Counted from the first letter of the stretch, positions 1 to 9,177 are shown. The stretch: DNA of 64,000 bases from Porticoccaceae bacterium (GCA_023228865.1 JALOAH010000002.1:51579-115578); one strand, 5' to 3'. Program-made: numbers and translations. Notes: generated from the sequence alone by a model not told the origin.

Positions 1-1
1 C

Positions 2-274
2 TGGTGCAGTACCGACAACGACCGTCGTGTCGATAACCGCCTCGCCCAAGTGCTGCTCAACGCCTATCACCGGGTTCGCCCTTTCACCCGTTGCGAACAG
101 CAATGCTGGCAGGACATTCTTTGCATTGCCGCCACCCGCTTCTGGGTGTCCCGTCTGCTGGGCGTTTTTGCCCCGCAGTTACTGGGCAGCGAGCTGAAAA
201 CCAAGGATCCGAACGAGTACAAACTGCGCCTGCAGCAACACATGGCGTCATTTCCGCCGCTGCCAAAATCCTGA
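2..274 (+). CDS. thrB: Homoserine kinase, C-terminal end (partial)
   Basis: The frame is open from the window edge and ends at TGA 272-274; about 90 residues are present. The segment WCSTDN, the RPFT..E run, the ATRFWVSRL block and the KDPNEY motif near the end match the C-terminus of the APH-fold (ThrB2) homoserine kinases found in Pseudomonas-like bacteria. The enzyme phosphorylates L-homoserine with ATP in threonine synthesis in the cytoplasm. The ATP-binding and catalytic parts lie left of the window. In Pseudomonas thrB is also close to the znu locus, which fits the neighbourhood here. Confidence 0.82.
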   Translation, partial: WCSTDNDRRVDNRLAQVLLNAYHRVRPFTRCEQQCWQDILCIAATRFWVSRLLGVFAPQLLGSELKTKDPNEYKLRLQQHMASFPPLPKS

Positions 275-337
275 GTGAAAGGCAGCTTGGCCGCTTGCCC
301 CTTACTGCCTGTAGATGTCTTTGCCAAACTGTAGCCG

Positions 338-739
338 CTATTTTTTCAGCTGCTCCATAAGTGTTGCCAGGTTCCAATAATCCGAGTTGCGCAGGATTTT
401 GCCATCTCGCAGCACCATGAAAGAAATACCGTTGATCGCCACGGGAACCCCCTGATAGTGGTTGCCCTCAAGCTCACCCTGGAACGACCCGGTATAACGC
501 CACTCCACGGCGGCATAGTCTGAGCCAACCACAAAGTCGCCGTAGGTCACACTGAAGTCCGGCATGATGGAAAAGGTGAAGGCGAAAACATCTCTGATAC
601 CCTGGTGGCCGTGGTGAGCCAGTCCCAGCGCTTTGTCTTCAAATACACAATCTTCTGCGTAAAGTGACACAAGCAGATCAACATCTCCTGCCCATGCCTG
701 ATGCAGGTGTTCAATTAATGGTGGCCTGGAATTTTTCAA
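338..739 (-). CDS. SnoaL/NTF2-like protein
   Basis: 133 residues. The start is TTG 739-737, preceded by a strong GAGGAG ribosome site about nine bases away. The sequence has the outline of the SnoaL-like polyketide cyclase/NTF2 fold: an N-terminal helix with LLVSLYAEDCVFED, a central GIRDVF helix, and strands ending in VLRDGKILRNSDYWN. Such proteins are small cone-shaped barrels that bind or isomerise hydrophobic ligands; the ligand here is unknown. It stands alone between thrB (convergent) and the hydrolase gene. The family is functionally broad, so no reaction is assigned. Confidence 0.72.
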   Translation of the reverse strand: MKNSRPPLIEHLHQAWAGDVDLLVSLYAEDCVFEDKALGLAHHGHQGIRDVFAFTFSIMPDFSVTYGDFVVGSDYAAVEWRYTGSFQGELEGNHYQGVPVAINGISFMVLRDGKILRNSDYWNLATLMEQLKK

Positions 740-891
740 TGGTATTTCTCCTCTTGGTTATTTTGCGTTTTGACGACGCCCGTTAGCGAGAGCTCCCGTT
801 TGCTGTCGTCGACCGGAAATTGCACTCGCTCCCTGAATTTTCCCATACTGTGAAATTTTCGGGTCAATCCCGCCGCTCACCTATGCCTGTC

Positions 892-1731
892 TTAATAACA
901 GCGTGCGTGCTCGCTGATAAAGGCGATAATGGCTTCGTTAAAGGCGTCATTATTGTCACCGGCTACCATATGCCCGGCGCTGCCAATTTCCCGGTATTGG
1001 GCATGGGGTATCAAGTCTGTCAGGGCGCGCACACCAGACTCGGTAACCAGCTCGCTCTTTTCACCCCTTAAAAGCAGTGTGGGCAAACTGAAATTCTTTG
1101 CTGCCGCCTCCATACGCAGGGTGGTATTGCGTTCGTCGTGCTGTTCGAGAAATACCGGATCCCAATGCCAGTAAAGGCGGCCATCGCTGGAATAACGCAG
1201 GTTTTTGCCCAAACCCGCATGAGTTGCCGGTTTTTGGCGATGGGGCAAGTATCTTGCCACCGTCTCAGCGGCCTCTTCGATACTGTTGAAGCCGCTGCGG
1301 TTATCCATCATAAAAGAGCGAATCGCATCTATGCCGGACTGTTCCATCCTCGGCACGACGTCGACCAGTACCACAGAGGAGACCTCTGTTGATTTCAGCT
1401 CTGCCGCCGTCAGCAAGGAAATAATCCCCCCCAGGGAAGCGCCCACCAGTGCGGGAGCGGTTTCCAGGGCGGCAATAATGATTTTGAGATCATTGACATA
1501 GGCGTCAAAGGAGTAGTCGCCATTCTCGGCCCAGCTACTTTCGCCATGCCCGCGCAAATCCAGGGAAATCACATGGTAGTCTGCGGCCACCAGCTCTCGC
1601 GCAGCACGGCGCCAGGAGTGCCGCGTCTGGCCGCCGCCATGGAGCAGAACTACCGCTGGATTGACAGGATTGCCCCCCACATCGGCGGCAAGTCTTACGC
1701 CCTGATAACCTTCAAAATACTTTATTTTCAT
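892..1731 (-). CDS. Alpha/beta hydrolase
   Basis: 279 residues from ATG 1731; the frame stays open upstream to 1914, but that extension lacks family similarity. Visible are the oxyanion region LLHGGGQTRHSW (about residue 30), LDLRGHGES, the nucleophile elbow VGASLGG with the catalytic Ser, an acid after LLLRGEKSELV, and the final catalytic His in GSAGHMVAGD. This is a complete Ser-Asp/Glu-His hydrolase of the esterase/epoxide hydrolase-like group with a cytoplasmic appearance (no signal peptide). The substrate cannot be told from sequence. The gene appears monocistronic. Confidence 0.8.
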   Translation of the reverse strand: MKIKYFEGYQGVRLAADVGGNPVNPAVVLLHGGGQTRHSWRRAARELVAADYHVISLDLRGHGESSWAENGDYSFDAYVNDLKIIIAALETAPALVGASLGGIISLLTAAELKSTEVSSVVLVDVVPRMEQSGIDAIRSFMMDNRSGFNSIEEAAETVARYLPHRQKPATHAGLGKNLRYSSDGRLYWHWDPVFLEQHDERNTTLRMEAAAKNFSLPTLLLRGEKSELVTESGVRALTDLIPHAQYREIGSAGHMVAGDNNDAFNEAIIAFISEHARCY

Positions 1732-2064
1732 AGCGTTATAGTTTTTCAACAACAGAAAGGCCAGTTGAATGGCTGCTGACGCAGGTGCATTCAGGGACAG
1801 CGACAAACTGCTGGCAGTAGCGCCGACAGAAAAATGTTCGCATCCTCTATTTTCGCTTGCTATCTTAATACAAGTAAAACATTTTATCCCGTCTTTAACC
1901 CCCAATTGCACCAAACACGGCTAAAGTCCGGGTTTGGCACTGGTGCGATATGCCAGCCCGGCAACCACTTGCTACTGGCCACACTTGGCTGTTTTTCCCT
2001 TAATTGAGATCCTGGCGGCAATTTTCGGGTTAAGTCTACCTTTTTCTCTGCCATCAAGAAGCGC
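1732..2064. other. Intergenic region without recognised gene
   Basis: 333 bases between the hydrolase start and the znuA stop. Only short open frames without family similarity are present. An imperfect inverted repeat around 1909-1946 (GCACCAAAC against GGTTTGGCACTGGTGC) could act as a znuA transcription end on the minus strand, but there is no clear T tract. Otherwise I see nothing specific. Confidence 0.4.
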
Positions 2065-2931
2065 TCAACCCCGGTTTTGAGGGCTGCCCAGGCACTGCTC
2101 AAAGCCAGCAGCCATACTTTCCAGCAAGGCAACAAGCCCTTCCTGTGGCTCTATGGTCATGCCGAGGGGGTCTATGGCGACAATGGCCACGCCGAGCATA
2201 TCGGCCATTTTTTGTGCACGCTGGGGTGCGGGTAGCTGCTCGACAACAACACAGGCAACATTTTTTGTGCTGGCCAGGGTGGCAATACCCTTGGCGCCAG
2301 CGGCGACGCCACTTTCATCCACAAGAGCACCTGCCAGCGGAATAGCGAAATAGCGGGCAAAATGGCTATAGGCCTGGTGATCGACAATCACGGGTTTCCT
2401 GTCGAGGCGATTCAGACGGGTCGCGATTTCCGCCAGCTTGGCCTCCACAGCGGCAAGACGATCGGCCAGGCGTTCAGCGATGAGCTGGCGCTTTTCAGGG
2501 AATTTTTCCGCCAAAACCCTGGCAAACTCCCGGTAATAATGGCCAATCGCCTCCGGCCGCAACCATAAATGGGGGTCGGGATTGCCAGCGGCCTCAAAGG
2601 GCAGCGACTCGCTGACAGCCGCCAAACTGAATTGTCGCTGCTGTGGCCGGGACTGCAGCGGTTGAACCAGAAAGGTTTCCAGAGAAGGGCTTACCCAGAG
2701 AATAAGATCGGCATCCTCAAGCAAACGGCGCTGGGAAAAACTTAAAGCCACATGGTGAGGCTCCTGGTTATCCTTCAGGAGCTGGCGCACGTTTAGCCAA
2801 TTGCCGCCAATATCCGCAGCCAGCAGCGCCAGCGGATGGACACTGGTTACCACCAGGGGCTCGGCTTTTGACGTTTCTGCGCTGAACGCGCCGCTGCAAA
2901 ACAATAACAGCAGAATAAGGTATCGCCGCAA
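2065..2931 (-). CDS. znuA: Zinc ABC transporter substrate-binding protein ZnuA
   Basis: 288 residues from TTG 2931, chosen because an AGAGAG ribosome site precedes it and it gives a clean Sec signal peptide (MRRYLILLLLFCSGAFSA, cut before ETS). An upstream in-frame TTG at 2961 falls inside the Zur-box candidate and is less likely. Cluster A-I features: VTSVHPLALLAADI, EPHHVALS with the metal-binding His, DPHLWL, VDHQAYSHFARYF, and a Glu/Asp-containing C-terminal lobe. The usual long His-rich loop of ZnuA is absent or short. The protein binds periplasmic Zn2+ and delivers it to ZnuB. Divergent from zur-znuC-znuB. Confidence 0.9.
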   Translation of the reverse strand: MRRYLILLLLFCSGAFSAETSKAEPLVVTSVHPLALLAADIGGNWLNVRQLLKDNQEPHHVALSFSQRRLLEDADLILWVSPSLETFLVQPLQSRPQQRQFSLAAVSESLPFEAAGNPDPHLWLRPEAIGHYYREFARVLAEKFPEKRQLIAERLADRLAAVEAKLAEIATRLNRLDRKPVIVDHQAYSHFARYFAIPLAGALVDESGVAAGAKGIATLASTKNVACVVVEQLPAPQRAQKMADMLGVAIVAIDPLGMTIEPQEGLVALLESMAAGFEQCLGSPQNRG

Positions 2932-2952
2932 GGGAAAACTCTCTATCCAATC

Positions 2953-2975
2953 ATTTTGCAATAATATAACATACT
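2953..2975. promoter_or_regulatory. Candidate Zur operator
   Basis: Between the divergent znuA and zur starts. The 12 bases 2961-2972 (ATAATATAACAT) exactly match the right part of the gammaproteobacterial Zur palindrome GTTATAATATAAC, while the left half-site (TTTTGCA) is degenerate. Its position lets one operator control both arms: repression when zinc is plentiful is inferred from the family, not shown. Confidence 0.6.
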
Positions 2976-3035
2976 GTTTTGTCCATTGACGCCACTCACC
3001 CCTATTTAACCGAACACGGACGCAGCGATCAGACC

Positions 3036-3530
3036 ATGCTCAGTAATTCGCGGTCAGCCTATCATCTTCACAATCACCAAAAGTGTGTTAATGCCGCCCT
3101 TCAGCAGGCGCGAGAGCGCTGTGCCCGCACCCATGCCCGCCTCACGCCCATTCGCGAAGCTGTGCTCGCCCTGATTTGGGACAATCACAAGCCCATGGGG
3201 GCATACCACATTGTTGAACAACTGCCGCTGATTATAGGGAAAAATATCCAGGCACCCAGTGTTTACCGCGCTATCGACTTCCTTCTTGAGCTCGGCCTGA
3301 TTCATCGCATCACCTCGCTCAATGCCTATATTGGCTGCCCTTTTCCCGGCAGAGAGCACAGCAATCTGTTTATGATCTGCCGCGATTGCGGAGTCGCCGC
3401 CGAGGTCAGCGACGAAGGCATCAATGGCATTATTACGGAAACCATTCAAAAAACCGGCTTTCGTGTCGAGACCCAGGCCATTGAGCTCTCTGGACTGTGT
3501 CCCGCTTGCCGGGAAGAGGATAACGGCTGA
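3036..3530 (+). CDS. zur: Zinc uptake regulator Zur (Fur family)
   Basis: 164 residues from ATG 3036; an in-frame TTG at 2979 would add 19 residues that do not look conserved. The winged-helix domain (RLTPIREAVLALIWD ... APSVYRAIDFLLELGLIHRI) is followed by the dimerisation domain with CRDCG (about residue 115) and the C-terminal CPAC, the four-cysteine structural zinc site of Fur/Zur proteins. The Zur assignment rests on the znuC/znuB neighbours: its stop overlaps the znuC ATG. It represses zinc import when zinc-loaded. Confidence 0.88.
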   Translation: MLSNSRSAYHLHNHQKCVNAALQQARERCARTHARLTPIREAVLALIWDNHKPMGAYHIVEQLPLIIGKNIQAPSVYRAIDFLLELGLIHRITSLNAYIGCPFPGREHSNLFMICRDCGVAAEVSDEGINGIITETIQKTGFRVETQAIELSGLCPACREEDNG

Positions 3531-4285
3531 TGCAAACTCTTCTTCAGGCGAATAATATCTGCCTGCGCATTGGCGACCATGAAATTCTTGATAAAGTCTC
3601 CTTTCAACTGCAGGCCAATCAAATCATCACGCTGATCGGCCCCAACGGTGCCGGCAAAACCAGTCTTATCCGCATTTTGCTGGGCTTACAAAAAGCCACT
3701 TCCGGCAGCGTGACCCTGGCCACCAACATCCGTATCGGCTACATGCCCCAGAAGCTCGCCATAGACCTGTCGCTGCCTCTCAGCGTCCACGGCTTTCTCA
3801 GGCTGGCGGATACCAATAGCCGCCATGCTGTCGCCGCCCTCGAGCAGGTTGGTGTGCCCCACTTGCTCAACAGCCCCATGGCGCATTTGTCCGGCGGGGA
3901 AACCCAGCGCGTCCTCCTGGCTCGAGCCCTGCTGCGCAAACCCCAGCTGCTGGTTCTCGACGAACCCGTGCAAGGTGTCGACGTCAATGGCCAGGAGGCT
4001 CTTTATAAGCTCATCAGCCAGATTCGCGACACCAGCGGCTGCGGCATCTTAATGATCTCCCACGATCTTCATCTGGTGATGGCGTCCACAGACGAAGTGC
4101 TTTGCCTCAATCGCCACCTGTGCTGCCAGGGCACCCCCGAAGTTGTTTCAGCGAATCCCATCTACACCGAACTTTTTGGCGTGCGCACCGCTTTTTATAC
4201 CCATCATCACGACCACGAACACGACCTCCACGGCGCGGTAGACAACCGCGAGGAAGATCGACACCAGGACTGTCATCATGGCTGA
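3530..4285 (+). CDS. znuC: Zinc ABC transporter ATPase ZnuC
   Basis: 251 residues. Walker A GPNGAGKTS (about residue 38), Q loop near YMPQK, ABC signature LSGGETQR, Walker B LLVLDEP and the switch His in MISHDLH are all present, so it is a complete ATPase. Start codon overlaps the zur stop (ATGA) and the 3' end overlaps znuB by 8 bases, i.e. one translationally coupled operon. The last 25 or so residues are rich in His, Asp and Glu (HHHDHEH ... HQDCHHG), a plausible cytosolic zinc-binding tail. It energises ZnuB at the inner membrane. Confidence 0.93.
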   Translation: MQTLLQANNICLRIGDHEILDKVSFQLQANQIITLIGPNGAGKTSLIRILLGLQKATSGSVTLATNIRIGYMPQKLAIDLSLPLSVHGFLRLADTNSRHAVAALEQVGVPHLLNSPMAHLSGGETQRVLLARALLRKPQLLVLDEPVQGVDVNGQEALYKLISQIRDTSGCGILMISHDLHLVMASTDEVLCLNRHLCCQGTPEVVSANPIYTELFGVRTAFYTHHHDHEHDLHGAVDNREEDRHQDCHHG

Positions 4286-5066
4286 ATTTCTCCTTTATGC
4301 TCTCCTCGCAGGCTTGGGGGTTGCCCTCATTACGGGTCCCCTGGGCGCTTTTGTGGTGTGGCGAAGGATGGCTTATTTTGGCGATACCCTGGCTCACTCG
4401 GCACTCCTTGGCGTCGCCCTGTCCCTGTGGCTGGCCATCACTCCCGGCGTTGCCATTACCATTGTCTGCCTGCTGATTGCCATTGGCCTGTTCGCCCTGC
4501 AACATCAGCATACGTTGGCCGCAGACACGCTACTGGGGATTCTTTCCCACAGCTCCCTGGCGCTCGGACTTATTGCCATCTACCTGATACCCGGCGCCAG
4601 GCTTAACCTGGAGGGCATTCTATTTGGCGATTTGCTGACAGTTTCAGCGGAAGACACAATGGCCATATGGCTAGTGGCAATTGCTGTGCTGGTGCTGCTG
4701 ATCTGGCTGTGGCGACCGCTGCTGGCAATTACGGTACACCAGGATCTCGCTCAGGTTGAAGGCACCCCGGTTGCCGCTGTCAAAGCGGCACTGATGCTGG
4801 CGCTGGCGCTAGTGATTGCCATTGCCATGAAGGTGGTGGGCGTGTTGCTGATTACCGCCTTGCTGGTTATCCCCGCGGCCACGGCAAGACGTTTTGCCAA
4901 AAGCCCCGAAGCCATGGCCATATTCGGTAGTATCCTGGGCTGCCTGGCGGTAATTTGTGGCTTGGCGGCATCCTGGTTTGCCGACACGCCGGTGGGGCCG
5001 TCCATCGTCCTCTGCGCCGGCCTGTTTTTTGTTCTGGTGCAAATGCTGGGCATCAACCGCATTTAG
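4278..5066 (+). CDS. znuB: Zinc ABC transporter permease ZnuB
   Basis: 262 residues, about eight hydrophobic membrane segments, with the ABC-3 family signatures GPLGAFVVWRRMAYFGDTLAHSALLG near the N-terminus and the coupling region around AVKAALML/VGVLLITALLVIPAATAR. It forms the zinc channel of the ZnuABC importer in the inner membrane. It is the last gene of zur-znuC-znuB and converges on the Sco gene with only 27 bases between, where I see no obvious terminator hairpin. Confidence 0.92.
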   Translation: MAEFLLYALLAGLGVALITGPLGAFVVWRRMAYFGDTLAHSALLGVALSLWLAITPGVAITIVCLLIAIGLFALQHQHTLAADTLLGILSHSSLALGLIAIYLIPGARLNLEGILFGDLLTVSAEDTMAIWLVAIAVLVLLIWLWRPLLAITVHQDLAQVEGTPVAAVKAALMLALALVIAIAMKVVGVLLITALLVIPAATARRFAKSPEAMAIFGSILGCLAVICGLAASWFADTPVGPSIVLCAGLFFVLVQMLGINRI

Positions 5067-5093
5067 GCCACTCACAATGAATAGAGATGCCCT

Positions 5094-5735
5094 TTAATCA
5101 AAGCTGTGCATCAAGGATCGCAGTGAAACGCGAAGGCTGCCTTCCTCAAAGGGCGGGCGGAAAAACCCATGGTAGTGACCGCGGGGGTTAATGATGACAA
5201 TATTGCCGCTGTGGTCAACCGTGTAATCGCCATCCGCCAAAGGCACCCTGGTATAGACCACTCCCAACTGAGTTGCAACGCTGAGGAGCTGAAAGGGGTC
5301 ACCGGTCAAGCCAATAAAGTCTTCATTGAAATACGGCATATATTGGCCAAGCTTTTCAACCGTATCCCGTTCCGGGTCGACGCTGAGCATGACCACCTGG
5401 ATGTTTTCCTTCTCTTTGTCCTTGAGCGGGGCGATAACCTTGTTGAGCTCCGCGAGGGTCGTCGGGCAAATATCGGGGCAGTGGCTGAAACCAAAGAAAA
5501 TCAGCGTCCATTTGCCCAGCAAGTTTTGTTGGGTAAAGCGGTTACCGCGATGGTCAGAAAACTCAAAGTCGCTGAATTTACGGGGTGTGCTCAACATCAT
5601 GGCGCCATATTGACGCAATTCATGATCGGTGAGGATTCTCGGCTTGGTCAGTCTGTGTGCAAAGCCCACCAAAACCAGGGCGGCAAAACTGGCGCAGAGC
5701 ACCACCGTAATCAGGATTTTTTTATTGACCGTCAT
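5094..5735 (-). CDS. SCO1/SenC copper chaperone
   Basis: 213 residues: an N-terminal signal anchor (residues 7-27) followed by a thioredoxin-fold domain. The copper ligands are visible as C86-x3-C90 (SHCPDICPTT) and H175 (VDHSGN). Proteins of this family deliver copper to, or reduce the thiols of, the CuA site of cytochrome oxidase subunit II on the periplasmic side. It is the last gene of the oxidase assembly cluster, 3 bases after ctaB. Confidence 0.92.
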   Translation of the reverse strand: MTVNKKILITVVLCASFAALVLVGFAHRLTKPRILTDHELRQYGAMMLSTPRKFSDFEFSDHRGNRFTQQNLLGKWTLIFFGFSHCPDICPTTLAELNKVIAPLKDKEKENIQVVMLSVDPERDTVEKLGQYMPYFNEDFIGLTGDPFQLLSVATQLGVVYTRVPLADGDYTVDHSGNIVIINPRGHYHGFFRPPFEEGSLRVSLRSLMHSFD

Positions 5736-5738
5736 AAA

Positions 5739-6647
5739 CTATCCACCAATCCCGAATTTGGGAACCGTGATCATATAGTGATCCACCAGCATCACCATAA
5801 ACAGCGCCATCAGATAGACAATGGAGTATTTAAAAGTATCCATACCCGCGCTCGCCTTTTTGCCCCTGTAGAGCACCACCGCCCAATAGAGAAAACCTGC
5901 ACCCAGCACCAGGGCGCCCAGCAGATAAAGCCAGCCGCTCATTCGTGTGATAAAGGGCATCAGCGTCACAATCACCAGCAGAATGGTATAGAGGAGAATA
6001 TGGAGCCTGGTGTATTGGTCACCGTGGGTGACAGGGAGCATTGGAATTTTCGCCTTGGCGTATTCAGCTTTGCGGTGTACCGCCAGCGCCCAAAAATGCG
6101 GGGGCGTCCAGGCAAAGATAATCAACACCAAAAGCAGGCCATGGCCGTGAATCTCGTTGGTAACGGCCGTCCAGCCCAACAGTGGCGGCGCCGCGCCGGC
6201 GAGACCGCCAATAACAATGTTCTGGGGCGTGGCTCTTTTCAGAAACAGGGTATAAATAACCGCATAACCCAGTAGGGACGCCAGGGTCAGCCAGGCGGTG
6301 AGGGCATTGATGTAGAGCAACAAAATCGCCATGCCCAGCAGCCCCAAAACAGCGGCAAAAATCACCGCATTGACCGGCGCCACACGGCCGGTGGCGACAG
6401 GGCGATTGTGGGTGCGCGCCATTTTGGTATCGATCTGGCGATCCACCAGGTGATTGACCGTCGCCGCAGAACCGGCACAGAGGGCAATGCCCAGATTACC
6501 CCGAATGAGTACGTCCAGGGGCACCATTCCAGGCACGGAGAGCAGCATGCCGATCACGGAAGTAAGAATCATCAAGGCCACGACGTTGGGCTTGGTGAGT
6601 TCTAAATAGTCCCGCCAACTGCTTTTTTCCACCGCGCTATCTATCAT
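5739..6647 (-). CDS. ctaB: Heme o synthase (protoheme IX farnesyltransferase)
   Basis: 302 residues, UbiA-type prenyltransferase with about nine membrane helices. The first prenyl-diphosphate/Mg site is recognisable as [19 protein letters not shown] (about residues 65-83), and the second acidic region lies around [10 protein letters not shown]. It transfers a farnesyl group to protoheme to make heme O, the precursor of heme A for the oxidase encoded upstream. Its start overlaps the ctaA stop by 4 bases. Equivalent to cyoE/PA0113-type genes. Confidence 0.93.
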   Translation of the reverse strand: MIDSAVEKSSWRDYLELTKPNVVALMILTSVIGMLLSVPGMVPLDVLIRGNLGIALCAGSAATVNHLVDRQIDTKMARTHNRPVATGRVAPVNAVIFAAVLGLLGMAILLLYINALTAWLTLASLLGYAVIYTLFLKRATPQNIVIGGLAGAAPPLLGWTAVTNEIHGHGLLLVLIIFAWTPPHFWALAVHRKAEYAKAKIPMLPVTHGDQYTRLHILLYTILLVIVTLMPFITRMSGWLYLLGALVLGAGFLYWAVVLYRGKKASAGMDTFKYSIVYLMALFMVMLVDHYMITVPKFGIGG

Positions 6648-7690
6648 TCTTGCTCCTTGTTTTCAGGAAGAGCCATCCACACCCTGGCCGCAAAGGTCAC
6701 CAGGGTTAACATCAAAATTCCCGCCCCCGCATTATGGGCAACCGCCACGGCAAGGGGAATTTTCATCAGGACATTGGTAATACCCAAAAGGATTTGCAAC
6801 CCCAGCGCCGCCATGACAATCCACACCATGGCTGCCACTCTTCGGTCGGCGATGAACAGGGCTCGCAGCGCCAACAGGAGCAAATAGAGGGTCACCACCA
6901 GGGCGCCCATCCGATGGACATAATGAATGGCGACCCTGGCATCATTTTCCAGCTGCCCCCCGAGATAATTGGGGCCAATGGTTTGAAAAATATCAAAACC
7001 CCGCGCCAGATCCATAGGTGGAATCCAGCTGTTATGGCAGGTGGGCAGATCCGGGCAGGCAAAGGCGGCATAATTGGATGTGGTCCAGCCGCCGAGGATA
7101 ATTTGCATCGCAACGAGAACAATGCCTGTGACCAGCCAGGGTTTCAGCTTCATCACCTGTTGATAACTGGCGCTGGCAAAGCGCCAGTGGGTATCTGACA
7201 GCCTTATGATTAGCAGCCACAACAGGGACAGCACGGTCATGCCTCCGAGCAGGTGCATGGTGACAACCTGGGGCCATAATTTCAGGGTTACTGTCCACAT
7301 GCCAAAAAGCCCCTGCCAAACCACGACAAAGAGCAGAAAAATGGGCAGCCGAAAGGGATAATCGCGCTGCTCGCGAAGCGGCCAGGCTTTGACAGCAATG
7401 AGCACGATCAGCAGGCCGAGACCGCTGGCAAAATAGCGGTGCACCATTTCCGGCCAGGTTTTGTCGGTTTCCACGGGTGCGTCGGGGAAGCGGGCTTCTG
7501 CCCTGGCAATATCGTGATCTTCCTTGGGCCAGGTCAGATGGCCGTAGCAGCCGGGCCAGTCCGGGCAACCCAAACCGGCATCCACCAGGCGGGTAAAGGC
7601 GCCCAGCATAACCACCACCAGGGCACAGCAGAATGCAAGCAGGGCAAGCCTGTAACCGGGTTTTCGTGTATAGGGGATTTTCTTAGTCAT
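6644..7690 (-). CDS. ctaA: Heme A synthase (COX15/CtaA family)
   Basis: 348 residues and eight predicted membrane helices. Conserved points: [18 protein letters not shown] near the N-terminus, [13 protein letters not shown] with a heme-binding His, MHLLGGM, a second Cys-containing loop [21 protein letters not shown] and VAHNAGAG. It oxidises the C8 methyl of heme O to a formyl group. It is coupled to ctaB (4-base overlap) and lies behind the SCO-like gene in the oxidase operon. Confidence 0.92.
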   Translation of the reverse strand: MTKKIPYTRKPGYRLALLAFCCALVVVMLGAFTRLVDAGLGCPDWPGCYGHLTWPKEDHDIARAEARFPDAPVETDKTWPEMVHRYFASGLGLLIVLIAVKAWPLREQRDYPFRLPIFLLFVVVWQGLFGMWTVTLKLWPQVVTMHLLGGMTVLSLLWLLIIRLSDTHWRFASASYQQVMKLKPWLVTGIVLVAMQIILGGWTTSNYAAFACPDLPTCHNSWIPPMDLARGFDIFQTIGPNYLGGQLENDARVAIHYVHRMGALVVTLYLLLLALRALFIADRRVAAMVWIVMAALGLQILLGITNVLMKIPLAVAVAHNAGAGILMLTLVTFAARVWMALPENKEQE

Positions 7691-7707
7691 GATGTTATGA
7701 GGCGCCT

Positions 7708-8331
7708 TTACTCTGGGGAGTATTTAAGCAGGTGGTTGATATCTTCCAGCATGTCGTTACCGGAGTGACCGGCATCATACACCATCATGGCCAATCCGGC
7801 GGGATCCACCAGGATGGCCTCTGCCTTGCCATGGCGCCAGTGGCTGTTGGTGCCGCCAAGCCAGGACTCGAAAGCTCCCCTGGAGGTGTTCACCACATCC
7901 ACATAGCTGTGATCCTTGAGCAGGTGCTCACTGAGGGATGACCCGATGCGGCCATCAACTGCCACATAGAGGCGCTCGATGCGATGGGCGTATTTACCCA
8001 GGCGCACATGCACCTGGCGGGTGGTGTAAAGCAATTTTTCGCAATCGCCCTCACAGTTGACGCCACCGGGGATCAGCAAACGCCATTTGGGTTTGCGATC
8101 CGCCAGTCGCCATGGATTGCCGTTGTTATCCGCAAGTTCGAGTTTTTCCAGGGAAACGGCGGGCTCCAGCAGGGTTCCATGATTGGTGGTGCCAAGCGCA
8201 CCGAGCAACTGATCTCGCTCCTCCTGGCTGTCGGGCATCATCAAAAAGCCCAGCAGAATAGTCGCCAAAATAATGGCGAACATCAAAATCACCTGCAGAG
8301 GCGCTGTCAATCGCGACGGTGTTTCACTCAT
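7708..8331 (-). CDS. Sco-like membrane protein of the oxidase cluster (PA0111-like)
   Basis: 207 residues: one N-terminal membrane anchor (about residues 12-31) and a soluble periplasmic domain. It is normally annotated hypothetical and sits between surf1 and ctaA as PA0111 does in Pseudomonas. The soluble part follows the thioredoxin/Sco order: WRLLIPGGVNC, a C93-x3-C97 pair, a long helix (TTRQVHVRLG), then H167 just before the strand AILVDPAG. This resembles the C-x3-C plus His copper triad of the Sco protein encoded downstream. Function in copper delivery or oxidase assembly is inference. Confidence 0.75.
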   Translation of the reverse strand: MSETPSRLTAPLQVILMFAIILATILLGFLMMPDSQEERDQLLGALGTTNHGTLLEPAVSLEKLELADNNGNPWRLADRKPKWRLLIPGGVNCEGDCEKLLYTTRQVHVRLGKYAHRIERLYVAVDGRIGSSLSEHLLKDHSYVDVVNTSRGAFESWLGGTNSHWRHGKAEAILVDPAGLAMMVYDAGHSGNDMLEDINHLLKYSPE

Positions 8332-8370
8332 TCAATTAACTCCAGGAATGGCTGTCAAGCTACAAATGTT

Positions 8371-9138
8371 TCAGTCTAACGTCTTTTTCGATCCGGCATT
8401 TTTTATTACAGCGCCAAGGTTGGAATTGGCAAAAAGCGACAGAATCACCAGCGCCACGGCCATGGCAAACCACTGTACGGCATAACCTTTGTGCTTTTCC
8501 GGTATCAGGTTGACGATGTCCCAACCCGTCGCCAGCGCTGCGGGAGAATCCTGATCCAGCCTGAGGGTGTAGGGGAAAAATGTCTTGCCGAGACGCTCGG
8601 CCAGCAGTGCATCGTCAAAATTTTGTAGCACCTGGGGCCAGCGCTCGCGCCACACTTCCTCTCCCACCGTAAACGGCTTGTCGAGTGCTCGATACAGATG
8701 TCCGTGCAACACCAGCCCGCCTTTGACGGGGGGAATTTGCGGCAGCTCGGCGCGATGCAATGACCCGGCAATCCAGCCCCTGTTCACCCAGATCCAGGGC
8801 TGCTGCGGGTCTATTTCAACGGGGGTGATCACTTCAAAACCCGGCTGGCCATTGCGTACCCGGTTCTCCAGCAACAGCGTGCGGTCATTGATCAGATGCC
8901 CGCGCACCTTGACGCGGCGATACTGGTGATCCTCCGATGGGTCGAGACTGGCGACCGCGGCGGGCGCAGCGGTTTTCCTGGCACCATACTCCGCCAGCAA
9001 GGCCTGCTTTTCTTCAGCCCGCTGCAATTGCCAAAATCCCAGACTGATGGTCAGGGGTAAAAAAATCGCAGCAAAGATGAGCATAGCGATATTAATCTGC
9101 CACTGAAAGGAAACCCGGTGCTGCATCACTGCAGCCAT
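8371..9138 (-). CDS. SURF1 family oxidase assembly protein
   Basis: 255 residues with two membrane segments, near residues 20-38 (ending in the typical LGFWQLQRAEEK) and near the C-terminus (GYAVQWFAMAVALVILSL). Between them is the SURF1 periplasmic domain with YRRVKVRGH, LLLENRVRNGQPGFEVITP and WVNRGWI. SURF1 proteins help insert heme A into subunit I. The start ATG 9138 lies 39 bases from the divergent small membrane protein gene. Confidence 0.9.
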   Translation of the reverse strand: MAAVMQHRVSFQWQINIAMLIFAAIFLPLTISLGFWQLQRAEEKQALLAEYGARKTAAPAAVASLDPSEDHQYRRVKVRGHLINDRTLLLENRVRNGQPGFEVITPVEIDPQQPWIWVNRGWIAGSLHRAELPQIPPVKGGLVLHGHLYRALDKPFTVGEEVWRERWPQVLQNFDDALLAERLGKTFFPYTLRLDQDSPAALATGWDIVNLIPEKHKGYAVQWFAMAVALVILSLFANSNLGAVIKNAGSKKTLD

Positions 9139-9177
9139 CTATGGTTAAATCGCATTTTTGCGCAGGGATTAACTGCC

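Noticed and set aside
5169..6275. Plus-strand frame of 368 codons
   Set aside because: Antisense to the Sco and ctaB genes; no motifs.
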